Source: Candidatus Ferrigenium altingense (GTDB taxonomy: Bacteria; Pseudomonadota; Gammaproteobacteria; Burkholderiales; Gallionellaceae). From it: a DNA stretch of 64,000 nt. Position 1 is the first letter of the stretch; every line of letters starts with the position of its first letter. A program made the position numbers and the translations under genes. Below, piece after piece: positions 52,674-62,468 of this stretch. The notes under the pieces were generated by a model. It saw nothing but the letters and a program-made list of their open reading frames with translations. It did not search any database and was not told where the DNA came from. The stretch spans positions 1-64,000 of the forward strand of contig JAHRYS010000001.1 of assembly GCA_020621985.1 (NCBI GenBank). The letters run 5' to 3'.

Positions 52674-53204
52674 ATGAAAAACGTACAAAAAGGTTTTACC
52701 CTGATCGAATTGATGATCGTGGTGGCGATTATCGGCATTCTGGCCGCGGTGGCAATTCCTGCTTACAGCAACTACACGAAGAAAGCCAAGTTTACCGAAG
52801 TGTCCCAGGCAACACAGGCGATGAAATCCGCTGTCGAGGCGTGCCAAGTCGATATGGGCGACTTGCTGCAGTGCACCAACGGCTCCAATGGTGTCCCCGT
52901 AGATATTGGCCTTGCAGCAGCCCCTGGCACAACGACAGTTGCAGCGACGAAGGCTTTGGCAGCAGCAGTCAGTGTCACTCCTACCGTGGTCGGTTTGGGC
53001 AAGTATGTTTCTTCAGTTGGCGTATATCCGCATACTAGTACCACCACGTCGATTGTTGCTCATGCAGTAGGAACTGCAGCAGCAGCGGTACAGGGAATGA
53101 ATGGTGAATCTTATATGCTTGCTGGCACATACGATCCTAATACCGGCTTCTCCTGGACTGTGGATACTAGCTCTACCTGCCTTGCAGCGAATATTTGCAA
53201 GTAA
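52674..53204 (+). CDS. pilA: Type IV major pilin
   Basis: Start at ATG 52674 with AGGAG upstream gives [20 protein letters not shown], a short leader cut after Gly (KG/FTLIE) and the hydrophobic N-terminal helix with Glu5. The 176-residue product has a variable middle rich in Ala, Thr and Val and four Cys (CQVD, LQCTN, SSTC and NICK) that could form disulfides. It is preceded by a sigma-54 promoter and followed by a strong terminator, so it is a single-gene unit. Confidence 0.93.
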   Translation: MKNVQKGFTLIELMIVVAIIGILAAVAIPAYSNYTKKAKFTEVSQATQAMKSAVEACQVDMGDLLQCTNGSNGVPVDIGLAAAPGTTTVAATKALAAAVSVTPTVVGLGKYVSSVGVYPHTSTTTSIVAHAVGTAAAAVQGMNGESYMLAGTYDPNTGFSWTVDTSSTCLAANICK

Positions 53205-53224
53205 CCTGGTTGGATCAGTAGAGT

Positions 53225-53256
53225 GAAAGAAGCCCCTGACGGGGCTTCTTTCTTTT
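53225..53256 (+). terminator. Rho-independent terminator after pilA
   Basis: GAAAGAAGCCCC (53225-53236), loop TGAC and GGGGCTTCTTTC (53241-53252) form a perfect 12-bp stem followed by TTTTC. It lies 21 bp after the pilA stop. Confidence 0.95.
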
Positions 53257-53280
53257 CATGTTGTTTTTGAAGGAGCGAAC

Positions 53281-54912
53281 ATGCCGGTTGCACATGAATT
53301 CTCCATTTTCGGCAAGGCGGTTTATGCGCTACTGCTGTTGACTGCGATTTCCGCGCTGTATGGGCAGTTCCTGTGGAATCCCATCCTGTTCGACGACCTG
53401 CCGTTCTTCATGGTCAATGACGCGGGCCACCAGCCGGTGGATGATTACCGCTACTCACTATTCGAATTGCGTTCGTTGCCTTACGCCACGCTTGCATGGG
53501 GCAAGGCAGCTTTCGGGTTGGATATGCTGCATTTCCGGGTGGAAAATCTGCTGCTGCATGCGGCAGTGGCGATAGTCCTGTATTTTTTCCTGATGCGGTT
53601 GTTTGACGCTGTTTGCGGCACGCGCGCCGATTCATTGCTGAGTTCCCGTGCGTTGGCTTTTTGTGCGGCGCTGCTGTTCGCGTTGCATCCGGTCGCGGTG
53701 TATGCAGCGGGTTATCTGGTACAGCGCACCATCCTCATGGCGACGTTGTTCGGCCTGCTGGCGATGCTGGCTTATCTGCATGGCAGCGTGCGGCAAAAGC
53801 CGCTGTGGTTGTGGGCGAGTGTGCCGCTTTACTATCTGGCGGTGTTTTCCAAGGAGCACGCCATCATGCTGCCGGCGGTGCTGCTGGCGCTGACGGTGCT
53901 GTTGCATGACGACTGGCGCGCGAAGCTGCGGCAGCGCTGGGGCGTGTTCGTTGCGCTCGCCGTGATTGCATTGTTCGTGATTGCCGCCAAAAGGGGCGTG
54001 CTGGGATCGGTATATGAAATTAATGCGCCGGAGATGCTGGACGCCGAGAGCCTTTATCCGTTGAGCGTGCTGAATTATCCGTTGAGCGTGCTGACGCAAT
54101 CGTGGCTGTACTTCAAGTATGCCGGCTTGTGGCTGTTCCCCAATACGGCATGGATGTCGGTGGATATGCGTGAGCCTTTTGCACAATCGTTGCTGTCCCC
54201 TTACCTGCTGGCTTTTGTGGCTTTCCTCGCTTGGGGTGCGGGCGCGGTGTGGCTGCTGATGAGGCGCGGTCGAGCCGGGTTGGTTGGTCTGGCCATGCTG
54301 TTCCCGTGGCTGATGTTCATGACGGAGCTCTCTACGGTGCGTATCCAGGAATCGTTCGTGCTATACCGCAGTTACCTGTGGGCGGTGGGGGCATGCTGTT
54401 TGCTGCCGGTGCTGCTGGATAAGCTGGATAAAAAAATAGCGTCTGTTATCGTGACCGTGGTGGCGCTGGCGATGTTTCCCATTTCGATGGAGCGGCTCAG
54501 TTCTTTTGGTCATCCTTTGTTGCTGTGGGACGACGCGGAAAAGCTGGTCAAGGACAGGCCCGACCTGCCGGGGGCGTATCGCATCTACTACAACCGGGGA
54601 ACCGAGTTGATCAAGGTGGACGAGTACGATCTGGCGATAAAGGATCTGAATCTGGCGGTTACGCTTCATCCGGGCTGGCCTTTTTCCTACAATAATCTGG
54701 GCTCGGCTTACATGAAGAAGGGCGACTGGCGTGCAGCGGCAAATGTCTTTACCCAAGCTATCAAAATAGCGGAGCGGAAAAAAATGGGCGTGAGTCCCAA
54801 ACCATACTATGGGCGTGCCATGGCCTATGAGGCAATGGGCGAAATTGGGAAAGCGAGGGAAGACTATCGGGTAACCTGCCGCCTGGTCAGGAAGGGATGC
54901 GAAAAACTCTAA
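53281..54912 (+). CDS. GT-C-like membrane protein with C-terminal TPRs (possible pilin glycosyltransferase)
   Basis: The 543-residue protein, with AAGGAG before its ATG, has about ten membrane helices (~10-410). The first loop carries FDDLPFFMVND, reminiscent of the acidic catalytic motif of GT-C enzymes. A YLVQRTILMATLFGLLAML segment resembles TMTC-type glycosyltransferases. Two to three TPRs end the protein (~440-530). Pilin glycosyltransferases such as TfpO/TfpW often follow pilA, so a role in pilin modification is plausible but unproven. Confidence 0.72.
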   Translation: MPVAHEFSIFGKAVYALLLLTAISALYGQFLWNPILFDDLPFFMVNDAGHQPVDDYRYSLFELRSLPYATLAWGKAAFGLDMLHFRVENLLLHAAVAIVLYFFLMRLFDAVCGTRADSLLSSRALAFCAALLFALHPVAVYAAGYLVQRTILMATLFGLLAMLAYLHGSVRQKPLWLWASVPLYYLAVFSKEHAIMLPAVLLALTVLLHDDWRAKLRQRWGVFVALAVIALFVIAAKRGVLGSVYEINAPEMLDAESLYPLSVLNYPLSVLTQSWLYFKYAGLWLFPNTAWMSVDMREPFAQSLLSPYLLAFVAFLAWGAGAVWLLMRRGRAGLVGLAMLFPWLMFMTELSTVRIQESFVLYRSYLWAVGACCLLPVLLDKLDKKIASVIVTVVALAMFPISMERLSSFGHPLLLWDDAEKLVKDRPDLPGAYRIYYNRGTELIKVDEYDLAIKDLNLAVTLHPGWPFSYNNLGSAYMKKGDWRAAANVFTQAIKIAERKKMGVSPKPYYGRAMAYEAMGEIGKAREDYRVTCRLVRKGCEKL

Positions 54913-54934
54913 CTCGAGCGGTGGCGTTCCGGGC

Positions 54935-56395
54935 TTATTGCCGGTGCGCCCCTGCCATCTCGCGCAATTCCCGCAGATCGCTCTCGATCATCGAAAGCTG
55001 GTAGAAGCTTCCGCCCGCCTGTTTCGCCAGTTCGAGTTGTTCGATCGCAGCGTGCAGGTTGCCTTGCCAGGCGTAGCTGTAAGCCTGCGCCTGGTGCTGT
55101 TCGAAGCGCTTGCCGAGCAGGGCGTAACTGCGCGCCTGGAGGTTGTATAGCGTGGTGTCGCTGGGGTGGCGGACGAGCTGCTCAGTGAGCAGCTTGACGG
55201 CGGTTTCCGCCTGGTTGCTGTTCAGCAGCAGGTCGGCGTAGTCGTAAATCAGGGCGCGATGCTGCGGGAATGTCTGTACGGCGGTGCGATAGAACGCCAA
55301 TGTGTCGGCATCGTTTTTTGCGGCGCGTTTAACTTGTCCGGCGAGGGTTTCTATCATCGGATTGCGCCGGGCCATCTGGCCGCTCTGGGCTTGCTGGCGC
55401 AAGGTTGCCAGCTCTTCTGTGGCGCGCCCGATTTCGTTGTGGCGCAGCAGTGCGCTCACCAAGCCATAGCGCTGCGCAATCGGGTTGCCGTGTTTTTGCG
55501 CGCCCAGCGCATCGCTGAAATACGCAATGGCATCCGGCGCGGTCTTTTGCATGGCGATGAGTTTGGCGCGTACCAGCTGGAAGTCCAGGCTGTCGGGGAT
55601 CAGGCGGTAAGGTTGTTTGTTGACACGGTTTTCGATATCGGCGATGCGTTCGCTGGTGATCGGGTGGGTGCGCAGATAGCCCGGCATGTTTCCTTCCAGC
55701 AAGCGGGTGGCTTTTTGCAGCCGATCCAGAAATTCCGGCATGGCGTGGATATTGAAATTCGCTTTCTGCAAAATCTCCAGGCCGATGCGATCCGCTTCCT
55801 GTTCGTGAGTGCGGGTAAAATCAAGCTGCTTCTGCATGGCGCGCGCTTGCATGCTTGCCAGCGCCGCCTGCGAAGCCTGCGAGTTGTTGCGCGCGGCGAG
55901 TATGGCGATGGCGATCGCGGCCATCGAGGCCAGGCTGTCGCCTTGCTGCCCGGCCACCATGCGCGCCAGATGGTGTTGCGTGACGTGGGCGATTTCGTGG
56001 CTGAGCACGGCAGCCAATTCCGATTCGCCCTGCACGGTCAGCAGCAGCCCGCTGTTTACGCCGATGAAGCCGCCCGGCAGGGCAAAGGCGTTGATGTTGT
56101 AATCGTCCAGCGCGAAAAACTCAAAGCCCAGACTGGGCTCTGAGCTGCTTGCAGCCAGCCTGTAGCCGAGTTGATTGAGGTAATCATTGATTTCGGCATC
56201 ATCGAAGAATTGCTTGCTGGCGCGAATCTGCATCACGCTTTGCTGGCCGATCTGGCGCTCTTGCAGCGGCGTAAGCACGGTTTGCGAGACATCGCCCAGA
56301 TCGGGCAAGCCATCGCTCACGGCACAGGGCGAGAAGCACAGCAACAGCAGCAGGGTCAGCCCGGTGCCGGGATAAGCGCTTTTTATATTTTTCAT
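54935..56395 (-). CDS. bepA: BepA-like periplasmic M48 metalloprotease/chaperone
   Basis: Start at 56395 gives a signal peptide (MKNIKSAYPGTGLTLLLLLC...) and 486 residues. The M48 zinc site is HEIAHVTQHH (~136-145), with a third ligand in HEQEADRIGLEIL. The conserved NAFALPGGFIGVNSGL precedes it. A TPR-like C-terminal half (~300-480) completes the BepA/YfgC layout. BepA assists LptD and outer-membrane protein folding and degrades stalled forms. Confidence 0.92.
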   Translation of the reverse strand: MKNIKSAYPGTGLTLLLLLCFSPCAVSDGLPDLGDVSQTVLTPLQERQIGQQSVMQIRASKQFFDDAEINDYLNQLGYRLAASSSEPSLGFEFFALDDYNINAFALPGGFIGVNSGLLLTVQGESELAAVLSHEIAHVTQHHLARMVAGQQGDSLASMAAIAIAILAARNNSQASQAALASMQARAMQKQLDFTRTHEQEADRIGLEILQKANFNIHAMPEFLDRLQKATRLLEGNMPGYLRTHPITSERIADIENRVNKQPYRLIPDSLDFQLVRAKLIAMQKTAPDAIAYFSDALGAQKHGNPIAQRYGLVSALLRHNEIGRATEELATLRQQAQSGQMARRNPMIETLAGQVKRAAKNDADTLAFYRTAVQTFPQHRALIYDYADLLLNSNQAETAVKLLTEQLVRHPSDTTLYNLQARSYALLGKRFEQHQAQAYSYAWQGNLHAAIEQLELAKQAGGSFYQLSMIESDLRELREMAGAHRQ

Positions 56396-56649
56396 GATGA
56401 GTATGATAGTTGTTTTTGCTTCTGGTTCACACTTTTCAGGGGCCGGACTTTGCGGCAAAGCGCTTTAAGGTGGACAGTGCGGCGCAAAGTGCGCAAAATT
56501 GCGCCGTTTCCGGCCAGATGATTCAAAGAGGCAATACCGGCAAATAGCACTGTTGATCACGCTGTTGTGCGCCACGACTGGATTGGCGCTATTTGTGCAT
56601 GACGGTGAAGCAATTGGCGGGCCAAGAACAAACAGAAAAGGAATAGGCA

Positions 56650-56967
56650 ATGTCAGGTTTCAGGAACATCACCGTCGCAGAACTGGAAGCGATGCTGCAG
56701 CAGGGCGATTTGCGCCTGGTGGACGTGCGCACCGATGCGGAAGTGGCGCGCGGCAGAATTCCGCAGGGCGAACCTTTGCCGCTGCATCTCCTCCCGATGC
56801 GGCTCAACGAGCTGGATAAGACCAGGCCGACGGTGTTTTACTGCCAGATGGGCGGGCGCTCGGCGCAGGCCGCCGCATTTGCCGCCGCGAACGGCTTTTC
56901 CAATGTGTATAACCTGCAGGGCGGCATCGCCGCATGGATGCAGGCCGGTTTGCCGGTGAGCGCGTGA
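56650..56967 (+). CDS. Rhodanese-domain sulfurtransferase
   Basis: The 105-residue single-domain rhodanese has the active-site loop YCQMGGRS (Cys ~71), preceded by LVDVRTDAEVARGRIPQGEPLPL. It lacks a signal peptide, so it is cytoplasmic. It overlaps the tusA-like gene by 1 nt (TGATG), which suggests that the two act together in sulfur transfer. The 254-bp gap upstream holds no gene I can support. Confidence 0.92.
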   Translation: MSGFRNITVAELEAMLQQGDLRLVDVRTDAEVARGRIPQGEPLPLHLLPMRLNELDKTRPTVFYCQMGGRSAQAAAFAAANGFSNVYNLQGGIAAWMQAGLPVSA

Positions 56968-57194
56968 TGGAATTCGATATGGAACTGGATGCGCGCAAAC
57001 TGAGCTGTCCGCTGCCCATTTTGCGCACTAAAAAATCCCTGTCGCAAATGAGCAGCGGGCAAGTGCTCAAAGTGCTGGCAACCGACCCGGAGTCGCCCAA
57101 GGACTTCGTGGTGTTCTGCCGCCAGACCGGCAACGAGCTGTTGTCCTCGGTTGAGCAGGATGGCGAATTTGTGTTCCTGATCCGCCGCCGTTAA
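56967..57194 (+). CDS. TusA-family sulfur carrier protein
   Basis: The 75-residue protein starts [22 protein letters not shown]; the active Cys is in the family motif CPLPIL (~14-19). It ends with [29 protein letters not shown] second in-frame ATG is at 56979. TusA proteins carry persulfide for tRNA thiolation, cofactor synthesis or sulfur oxidation. It is coupled to the rhodanese, and its stop shares the TTAA with the convergent valS stop. Confidence 0.92.
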   Translation: MEFDMELDARKLSCPLPILRTKKSLSQMSSGQVLKVLATDPESPKDFVVFCRQTGNELLSSVEQDGEFVFLIRRR

Positions 57195-60022
57195 TTCAAC
57201 TTGCCGCGTTGCGCTTGCAGTCGCGCCAGCGTCGTGCCGAACTCTTCCATGCGTTTGCGTTCCTGCTCCACCACGGCGGCAGGGGCGCGATCCACGAAAC
57301 TGGCGTTCGACAGCTTGGCTTTTGCTTTTTCTACTTCGCCCTGCAGGCGCGCGATTTCCTTGTCCAGCCGTTCGCGTTCGGCGGCGACATCAATCTCAAT
57401 CTTGAGCATGAGGCGGAAATCGCCGACGATTTGCACGGGAGCATCGGAGTCGGGCAAGGCGTCTTCCGTGGCGGATACCTCGGAAAGCCTTGCCAGCGCA
57501 GCGAGATAGGGCGCGTAGGCTTCAATTACAGCCTTGTCGCCTGCGGCGGCCAGCGGTACTTTCTGTGCCGGTGAGAGGTTCATCTCGCCGCGCAGGCTGC
57601 GGCAGGCATTGACCATCGACTTCAGCGTTGCCACCCACGCTTCGGATTTTTCGTCGCAACGCGTCAGGTCGGCGCGCGGATAGGCTTGCAACATGACGCT
57701 CTCACCGCTGCGGCCGGCGACCGGCGCGACCTTTTGCCAGAGCTCTTCGGTGATGAACGGGATCAGCGGATGGGCGAGGCGCAGCATGGTTTCCAGCACG
57801 CGCACCAGCGTGCGCCGCGTGGCGCGTTGCTGCGCGTCGCTGCCGTTCTGCATCTGCACCTTCGCGAGTTCCACGTACCAGTCGCAGTACTCGTCCCAGA
57901 CAAACTCGTAGATCGCCTTGGCCAGCAGGTCAAAGCGGTAGTCGGCGTAATGCTTCGCCACGTCGTCTTCGACGCGCTGCAAGCGGCTGACGATCCAGCG
58001 GTCGGCCGGCGAGAAATCGAGGTAGCCGCTGTTGCAACTGCCCTTGTCGTGCTCCCCCAAGCCGCAGTCCTTGCCCTCGCAATTCATCATGACGAAGCGC
58101 GTGGCGTTCCACAGCTTGTTGCAGAAATTGCGGTAGCCCTCGCAGCGCTGCATGTCGAACTTGATGTCGCGCCCCGGCGAGGCGAGTGAGGCGAAGGTGA
58201 AGCGCAGCGCGTCGGTGCCGAAGCCGGGAATGCCCTGGGGGAACTCCTTGCGCGTGCGCTTCTCGATCTGCTCCGCCTGCTTCGGGTTCATCAGGCCGCT
58301 GGTGCGCTTCTTCACCAGCTCATCGAGGGCGATGCCGTCGATCAGATCAATCGGATCAAGCACGTTGCCCTTGGACTTGGACATCTTCTGCCCTTCCGCG
58401 TCGCGGATCAGGCCGTGCACGTACACGTCCCTGAACGGGATCTTGCCGGTGATATGTTTGGTCATCATCACCATGCGCGCCACCCAGAAGAAGATGATGT
58501 CGAAGCCGGTGACCAGCACCGAGGACGGCAGATATTTCTGCACGAAGTCATTCTGTTGCTCGAACGGTTTGCCTTCTTCCCAATCCAGCGTGGAGAACGG
58601 CCACAGCGCGGACGAGAACCAGGTGTCGAGCACGTCGTTGTCGCGGTCGAGTTGCCCGGCGTAGCCGGCGTTGTCCGCGAGGTGACGGGCTTCGGCCTCG
58701 TCGTGCGCGACGAACACCTCGCCGTTCACGCCGTACCACGCGGGAATCTGATGCCCCCACCACAGTTGGCGTGAGATGCACCAGTCCTGAATGTTGTTCA
58801 GCCACTGGTTGTAGGTGTTCACCCAGTTTTCCGGGTGGAACTTGATCTCGCCGCTTGCGACGCATTCCAGCGCCTGTTCGGTGATGCTCTTGCCGCCGTC
58901 ACCGGGCTTGCTCATCGCGACGAACCACTGGTCGGTGAGCATCGGCTCGATGATTACGCCGGTGCGGTCGCCGCGCGGCACCTTGAGTTTGTGCTTGTCG
59001 ACTTTGCCCAGCAGACCGGTCGCTTCGAGGTCGGCGACGATCTGCTTGCGCGCGTCGAAGCGGTCGAGGCCGCGATATTTTGCGGGTGCATGTTCGTTGA
59101 TCTTTGCGTCCAGTGTGAGGATGGAGATGATCTCCAGCTTGTGGCGCTGCCCCACCGCATAGTCGTTGAAATCGTGCGCGGGCGTGACCTTCACCACGCC
59201 GGTGCCGAATTCCTTGTCCACATAGTCGTCGGCGATGACCGGGATGTCGCGCCCGCACAGCGGTAGTTTTACTTTCTTGCCGATCAGGTGTTTATAGCGC
59301 TCATCTTCGGGATGCACCATCACCGCGACGTCGCCGAGCATGGTCTCGGGGCGGGTGGTGGCGACGGTGAGATGGGTTAGTCCATGCACGGTATCCGGCT
59401 CGACCAGCGGGTAACGGATATGCCACATGAAGCCGTCTTCTTCTTCCTGCACCACTTCGAGGTCGGACACGGCGGTGTGCAGCTTCGGGTCCCAGTTCAC
59501 CAGCCGCTTGCCGCGATAGATCAGGCCCTCGTTGAACAGGCGCACGAAGGTCTCGGTGACGGTCTTGTTCAAACTGGGATCCATCGTGAAGCGCTCGCGC
59601 GACCAGTCTGGCGAGGTGCCGAGGCGGCGCATCTGCCGGGTGATGGTGTTGCCGGAGTATTCCTTCCACTCCCACACTTTTTCGATGAATTTTTCGCGGC
59701 CCAGATCGTGGCGCGAGATGCCCTGCGCGTCGAGCTGGCGCTCCACCACGATCTGCGTGGCGATGCCCGCATGATCGGTGCCCGGTTGCCACAGCGTGTT
59801 GTCGCCGCGCATGCGGTGGTAGCGCGTCAGCGCGTCCATCAACGTCTGGTTGAAACCGTGCCCCATGTGCAGCGTGCCGGTGACGTTGGGCGGCGGCAGC
59901 TGAATGCAGAAGCTTTCTTTTTTCGCTGCGTCGAGTCCGGCCTTGAAATAGCCGGCTTGCTCCCACTGGGGATACCAGCGCGCTTCGATGTCTTTCGGTT
60001 CAAAACTTTTGGCGAGTTCCAT
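57191..60022 (-). CDS. valS: Valyl-tRNA synthetase
   Basis: Start at 60022 ([20 protein letters not shown]) gives 943 residues. The class I HIGH motif appears as LHMGHGF in [18 protein letters not shown] (~42-59) and the KMSKS loop as QKMSKSKGN. An editing domain lies between, and an anticodon-binding domain and a C-terminal coiled coil ([20 protein letters not shown]) follow. Length and layout are standard. It charges tRNA-Val. holC and pepA upstream are frequent neighbours. Confidence 0.98.
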   Translation of the reverse strand: MELAKSFEPKDIEARWYPQWEQAGYFKAGLDAAKKESFCIQLPPPNVTGTLHMGHGFNQTLMDALTRYHRMRGDNTLWQPGTDHAGIATQIVVERQLDAQGISRHDLGREKFIEKVWEWKEYSGNTITRQMRRLGTSPDWSRERFTMDPSLNKTVTETFVRLFNEGLIYRGKRLVNWDPKLHTAVSDLEVVQEEEDGFMWHIRYPLVEPDTVHGLTHLTVATTRPETMLGDVAVMVHPEDERYKHLIGKKVKLPLCGRDIPVIADDYVDKEFGTGVVKVTPAHDFNDYAVGQRHKLEIISILTLDAKINEHAPAKYRGLDRFDARKQIVADLEATGLLGKVDKHKLKVPRGDRTGVIIEPMLTDQWFVAMSKPGDGGKSITEQALECVASGEIKFHPENWVNTYNQWLNNIQDWCISRQLWWGHQIPAWYGVNGEVFVAHDEAEARHLADNAGYAGQLDRDNDVLDTWFSSALWPFSTLDWEEGKPFEQQNDFVQKYLPSSVLVTGFDIIFFWVARMVMMTKHITGKIPFRDVYVHGLIRDAEGQKMSKSKGNVLDPIDLIDGIALDELVKKRTSGLMNPKQAEQIEKRTRKEFPQGIPGFGTDALRFTFASLASPGRDIKFDMQRCEGYRNFCNKLWNATRFVMMNCEGKDCGLGEHDKGSCNSGYLDFSPADRWIVSRLQRVEDDVAKHYADYRFDLLAKAIYEFVWDEYCDWYVELAKVQMQNGSDAQQRATRRTLVRVLETMLRLAHPLIPFITEELWQKVAPVAGRSGESVMLQAYPRADLTRCDEKSEAWVATLKSMVNACRSLRGEMNLSPAQKVPLAAAGDKAVIEAYAPYLAALARLSEVSATEDALPDSDAPVQIVGDFRLMLKIEIDVAAERERLDKEIARLQGEVEKAKAKLSNASFVDRAPAAVVEQERKRMEEFGTTLARLQAQRGKLN

Positions 60023-60083
60023 GTTCGTGACTTTATTGTTTGTTGGGGCTGTTCGATTGAGGGTGCTGCGGGAAAGGGCGCGA

Positions 60084-60530
60084 TTATAGCTCGGGATGCG
60101 CATTCAGCGCGTTGCGCAGCAGCTCGGGCAACTCGGCTTTGAGTTCGCTGACCGCTTGTTCGATTGCCTGGCGTTGCAGTTGTTCGAGATTGACGCTGAG
60201 TTTATTGGCAAACTTATTTTCGAGGTGTGTTTCGAGCCGCCGCAACAGTCGCTGCACTTCCTCCTCGTTTGGTGCGCATGATGTGGCTACTTCGGGGACT
60301 GGAATTTCCCGGTTGGCGTCGGGCTGAAGCACGCTGGAGGGTTCAGCCTGCCCTTCATAACCAGCGACTTGGCTATCGTCTTTTGATAGCCTAGTCGAAT
60401 GGCTAGTAGTTTCATCAGCGACAACCTCGGTGAGAGTCGGCAAATCGTCAGGCGCGCCTTCATCCGCCACCTGGGTCAGCAAGGGCAGGTTGTCCAGCAA
60501 GCCATTGTCGGTCAGTTCGATGGGAGTCAT
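60084..60530 (-). CDS. Conserved hypothetical protein downstream of holC
   Basis: Start at 60530 (ATG overlapping the holC stop, ATGA) gives 148 residues. The N-terminus has two similar acidic units ([12 protein letters not shown] and [13 protein letters not shown]), each like a short linear motif. Residues ~39-58 ([19 protein letters not shown]) are encoded by the hairpin element also found at 47361-47418. The C-terminal half is helical and charged ([19 protein letters not shown]). I know of no function; its place between holC and valS may hint at a link to either. Confidence 0.8.
   Translation of the reverse strand: MTPIELTDNGLLDNLPLLTQVADEGAPDDLPTLTEVVADETTSHSTRLSKDDSQVAGYEGQAEPSSVLQPDANREIPVPEVATSCAPNEEEVQRLLRRLETHLENKFANKLSVNLEQLQRQAIEQAVSELKAELPELLRNALNAHPEL
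60357..60414 (-). repeat. In-frame copy of the 58-nt hairpin element
   Basis: On the minus strand this copy matches 47361-47418 at 50 of 58 positions with no gaps. Its stem (CGACTTGGCTATC at 60365-60377 and GATAGCCTAGTCG at 60385-60397) pairs at 12 of 13 positions. It is read in frame by the host gene as 19-20 codons. Confidence 0.88.
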
Positions 60531-60952
60531 GGCGCTTTGGACAGGTCGATATGGTTCAGTTCGTAGCCGCGATCTTTGTAAAACTTGTAACGCTCGCGTC
60601 CCAGACGGCTGTCCTCGGCACCCTGGCTGACGATCTCGATGACGCGCTCGAAGCGGCTGAAGAACGATACGCATTCGTCATGCAAACTGATCAGCAGGTC
60701 GTAATGCGGGAACCTGTCGTTGCCGCTGTTCAACACGACAGGACATTGCGCCGCCTCTTCGGCATCGCCGCGGCAATGCGGGATGAAGGCGGTGGCCGGG
60801 AATTGCCAGAGCAGTTTATCCAGCGCATCGGCGGTCGCCGCATCCGGCGTGCTGAGCGCCACGCGCACGCCGTTCTGCATCGCCTTGTGGCTCAACTGGC
60901 AGGCGGTGCGCAGCTTGTCGGTCGAGCCGGTGTAGAAATCTATCTTGGTCAC
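60527..60952 (-). CDS. holC: DNA polymerase III chi subunit
   Basis: The 141-residue protein starts MTKIDFYTGSTDKLRTACQL and contains LLWQFPATAFIPHCR and CPVVLNSGNDRFPHYDLLISL, the HolC pattern. Chi links the clamp-loader complex to SSB. It overlaps pepA by 4 nt upstream (stop/start ATGA) and the following hypothetical gene by 4 nt. pepA-holC-valS order is common. Confidence 0.94.
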   Translation of the reverse strand: MTKIDFYTGSTDKLRTACQLSHKAMQNGVRVALSTPDAATADALDKLLWQFPATAFIPHCRGDAEEAAQCPVVLNSGNDRFPHYDLLISLHDECVSFFSRFERVIEIVSQGAEDSRLGRERYKFYKDRGYELNHIDLSKAP

Positions 60953-62436
60953 TTTGACGCCGTGCGATTGATCAGGTACTGCGTGAGCAACGGCACGGGG
61001 CGACCGGTCGCACCCTTGTCCTTGCCGGATTTATTGGCTGTGCCGGCGATGTCCAGATGCGCCCAGCGGTAGTCTTTGGTGAAGCGCGACAGGAAGCACG
61101 CGGCGGTGATGGTGCCACCCGCGCGTCCGCCGATGTTCTGCATGTCGGCGAAGTTGCTGTCGAGCAACGGCTGGTAATCATCCCACAGCGGCAGTTGCCA
61201 GGCGCGGTCATACGCTTGTTCGCCCGCGGCCAGCAATTCTTTGGCGAGCTCATCTTCGTTGCTGAACAGGCCGCTGGCGACATGCCCCAGCGCGATGACG
61301 CAGGCGCCGGTGAGGGTGGCGATGTCGATCACCGTATCCGGTTTGAACTTCGCCGAGTAGGTGAGCGCATCGCACAGGATCAGGCGGCCTTCGGCGTCGG
61401 TGTTGAGGATTTCGATGGTCTGGCCGGACATGCTGGTGACGATGTCGCCGGGTTTGGTGGCACGGCCGCTGGGCAGGTTTTCGCACGCAGGGATGACGCC
61501 GACCACGTTGAGCTTCAGGCCCATCTCGGCGATGGCCTGCATCGTGCCGAGCACGCTGGCTGCGCCGCACATGTCGTATTTCATTTCGTCCATATCGGCG
61601 CCCGGCTTGAGCGAGATGCCGCCGGAATCGAAAGTGATGCCCTTGCCGACCAGCACGACAGGTTTCTGTTTCTTGTCGCCGCCGTGATATTCCATCGTGA
61701 TCAGTTTGGCGGGCTGCTCGCTGCCGCGCGTGACGGAAAGAAAAGAGCCCATGCCCAGTTTCTGCATGTCTTTTTCTTCCAATACGGTGGTCTTGATGGA
61801 TTTGTGCGCCTTGCCCAGAGCCAGTGCCTTGGCGGCGAGATAGGTCGGCGTGCAGATGTTGCCCGGCAGGTTGCCCAGCGTCTTGGCGAGATCCATGCCG
61901 CGTGCGGTCGCGTCAGCCTGGTCGAGTGCATTCTTCAATGCGGCAGACGGCTTCTCCAGCGTGGCAAAGGTGATGCTCTTCAGTGTGGCCGGTTTGGCGG
62001 GTTTGCTCTTCATGCCGTCGGCACGGAAAGCCTGCTCGGCAGCGGCGAACACCGCTTGTTTGATGACCCAGGCGGCATCCTTGCCGACGCCTTCATCGAT
62101 GATGTACAGCGCGGCATCCTTGGTGGCGGTGGCGTTCAGGGCGGCGAAGGCAGCGCGCAAGATCTCCACGCTGGTCTTGTTGTTCAGTTCGCCGGCTTTA
62201 CCCAAGCCGACCAGCAATACGCGCTCGGCAGCGATGCCGGGAAGTTTGTGCAGCAGCAGGGTGGATGCGGACTTGCCGTTCATGTCGCCGCGCGCGATGA
62301 GGTCGCTCAAGTGGTGCGCTGCCGCCTTGTCGAGTGCCTGCGCCGCTGGCGAGAGTTTTCCGCCTTCATAAACGCCAACCACCACGCAGCCGCTGCGCTG
62401 CTTCTCCGAACTGCTTTGTTTTATGCTAAATTCCAC
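60949..62436 (-). CDS. pepA: Leucyl aminopeptidase (M17)
   Basis: The start is a GTG (62436), giving VEFSIKQSSSEKQRSGCVVV, with AAGGGG 7 nt upstream. The 495-residue protein has the M17 signature NTDAEGRL (~340s), VGKGITFDSGGISLKPG with the metal ligands, and DMKYDMCG-like DEMKYDMCGAASV. It cleaves N-terminal residues from peptides and, in E. coli, also acts in site-specific recombination. It diverges from lptF with 32 bp between starts. Confidence 0.97.
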   Translation of the reverse strand: MEFSIKQSSSEKQRSGCVVVGVYEGGKLSPAAQALDKAAAHHLSDLIARGDMNGKSASTLLLHKLPGIAAERVLLVGLGKAGELNNKTSVEILRAAFAALNATATKDAALYIIDEGVGKDAAWVIKQAVFAAAEQAFRADGMKSKPAKPATLKSITFATLEKPSAALKNALDQADATARGMDLAKTLGNLPGNICTPTYLAAKALALGKAHKSIKTTVLEEKDMQKLGMGSFLSVTRGSEQPAKLITMEYHGGDKKQKPVVLVGKGITFDSGGISLKPGADMDEMKYDMCGAASVLGTMQAIAEMGLKLNVVGVIPACENLPSGRATKPGDIVTSMSGQTIEILNTDAEGRLILCDALTYSAKFKPDTVIDIATLTGACVIALGHVASGLFSNEDELAKELLAAGEQAYDRAWQLPLWDDYQPLLDSNFADMQNIGGRAGGTITAACFLSRFTKDYRWAHLDIAGTANKSGKDKGATGRPVPLLTQYLINRTASK

Positions 62437-62468
62437 AAGTTGCCCCTTATATAAAAACCTGCTCTTAG

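Noticed and set aside
47718-53204. A type II secretion or complete type IV pilus locus
   Set aside because: Only an ATPase and a pilin are present; no platform protein, prepilin peptidase or secretin is found here.
56499-56819. TTG-started frame with a short hydrophobic stretch upstream of the rhodanese gene
   Set aside because: It runs far into the rhodanese gene in another frame and has no good start.
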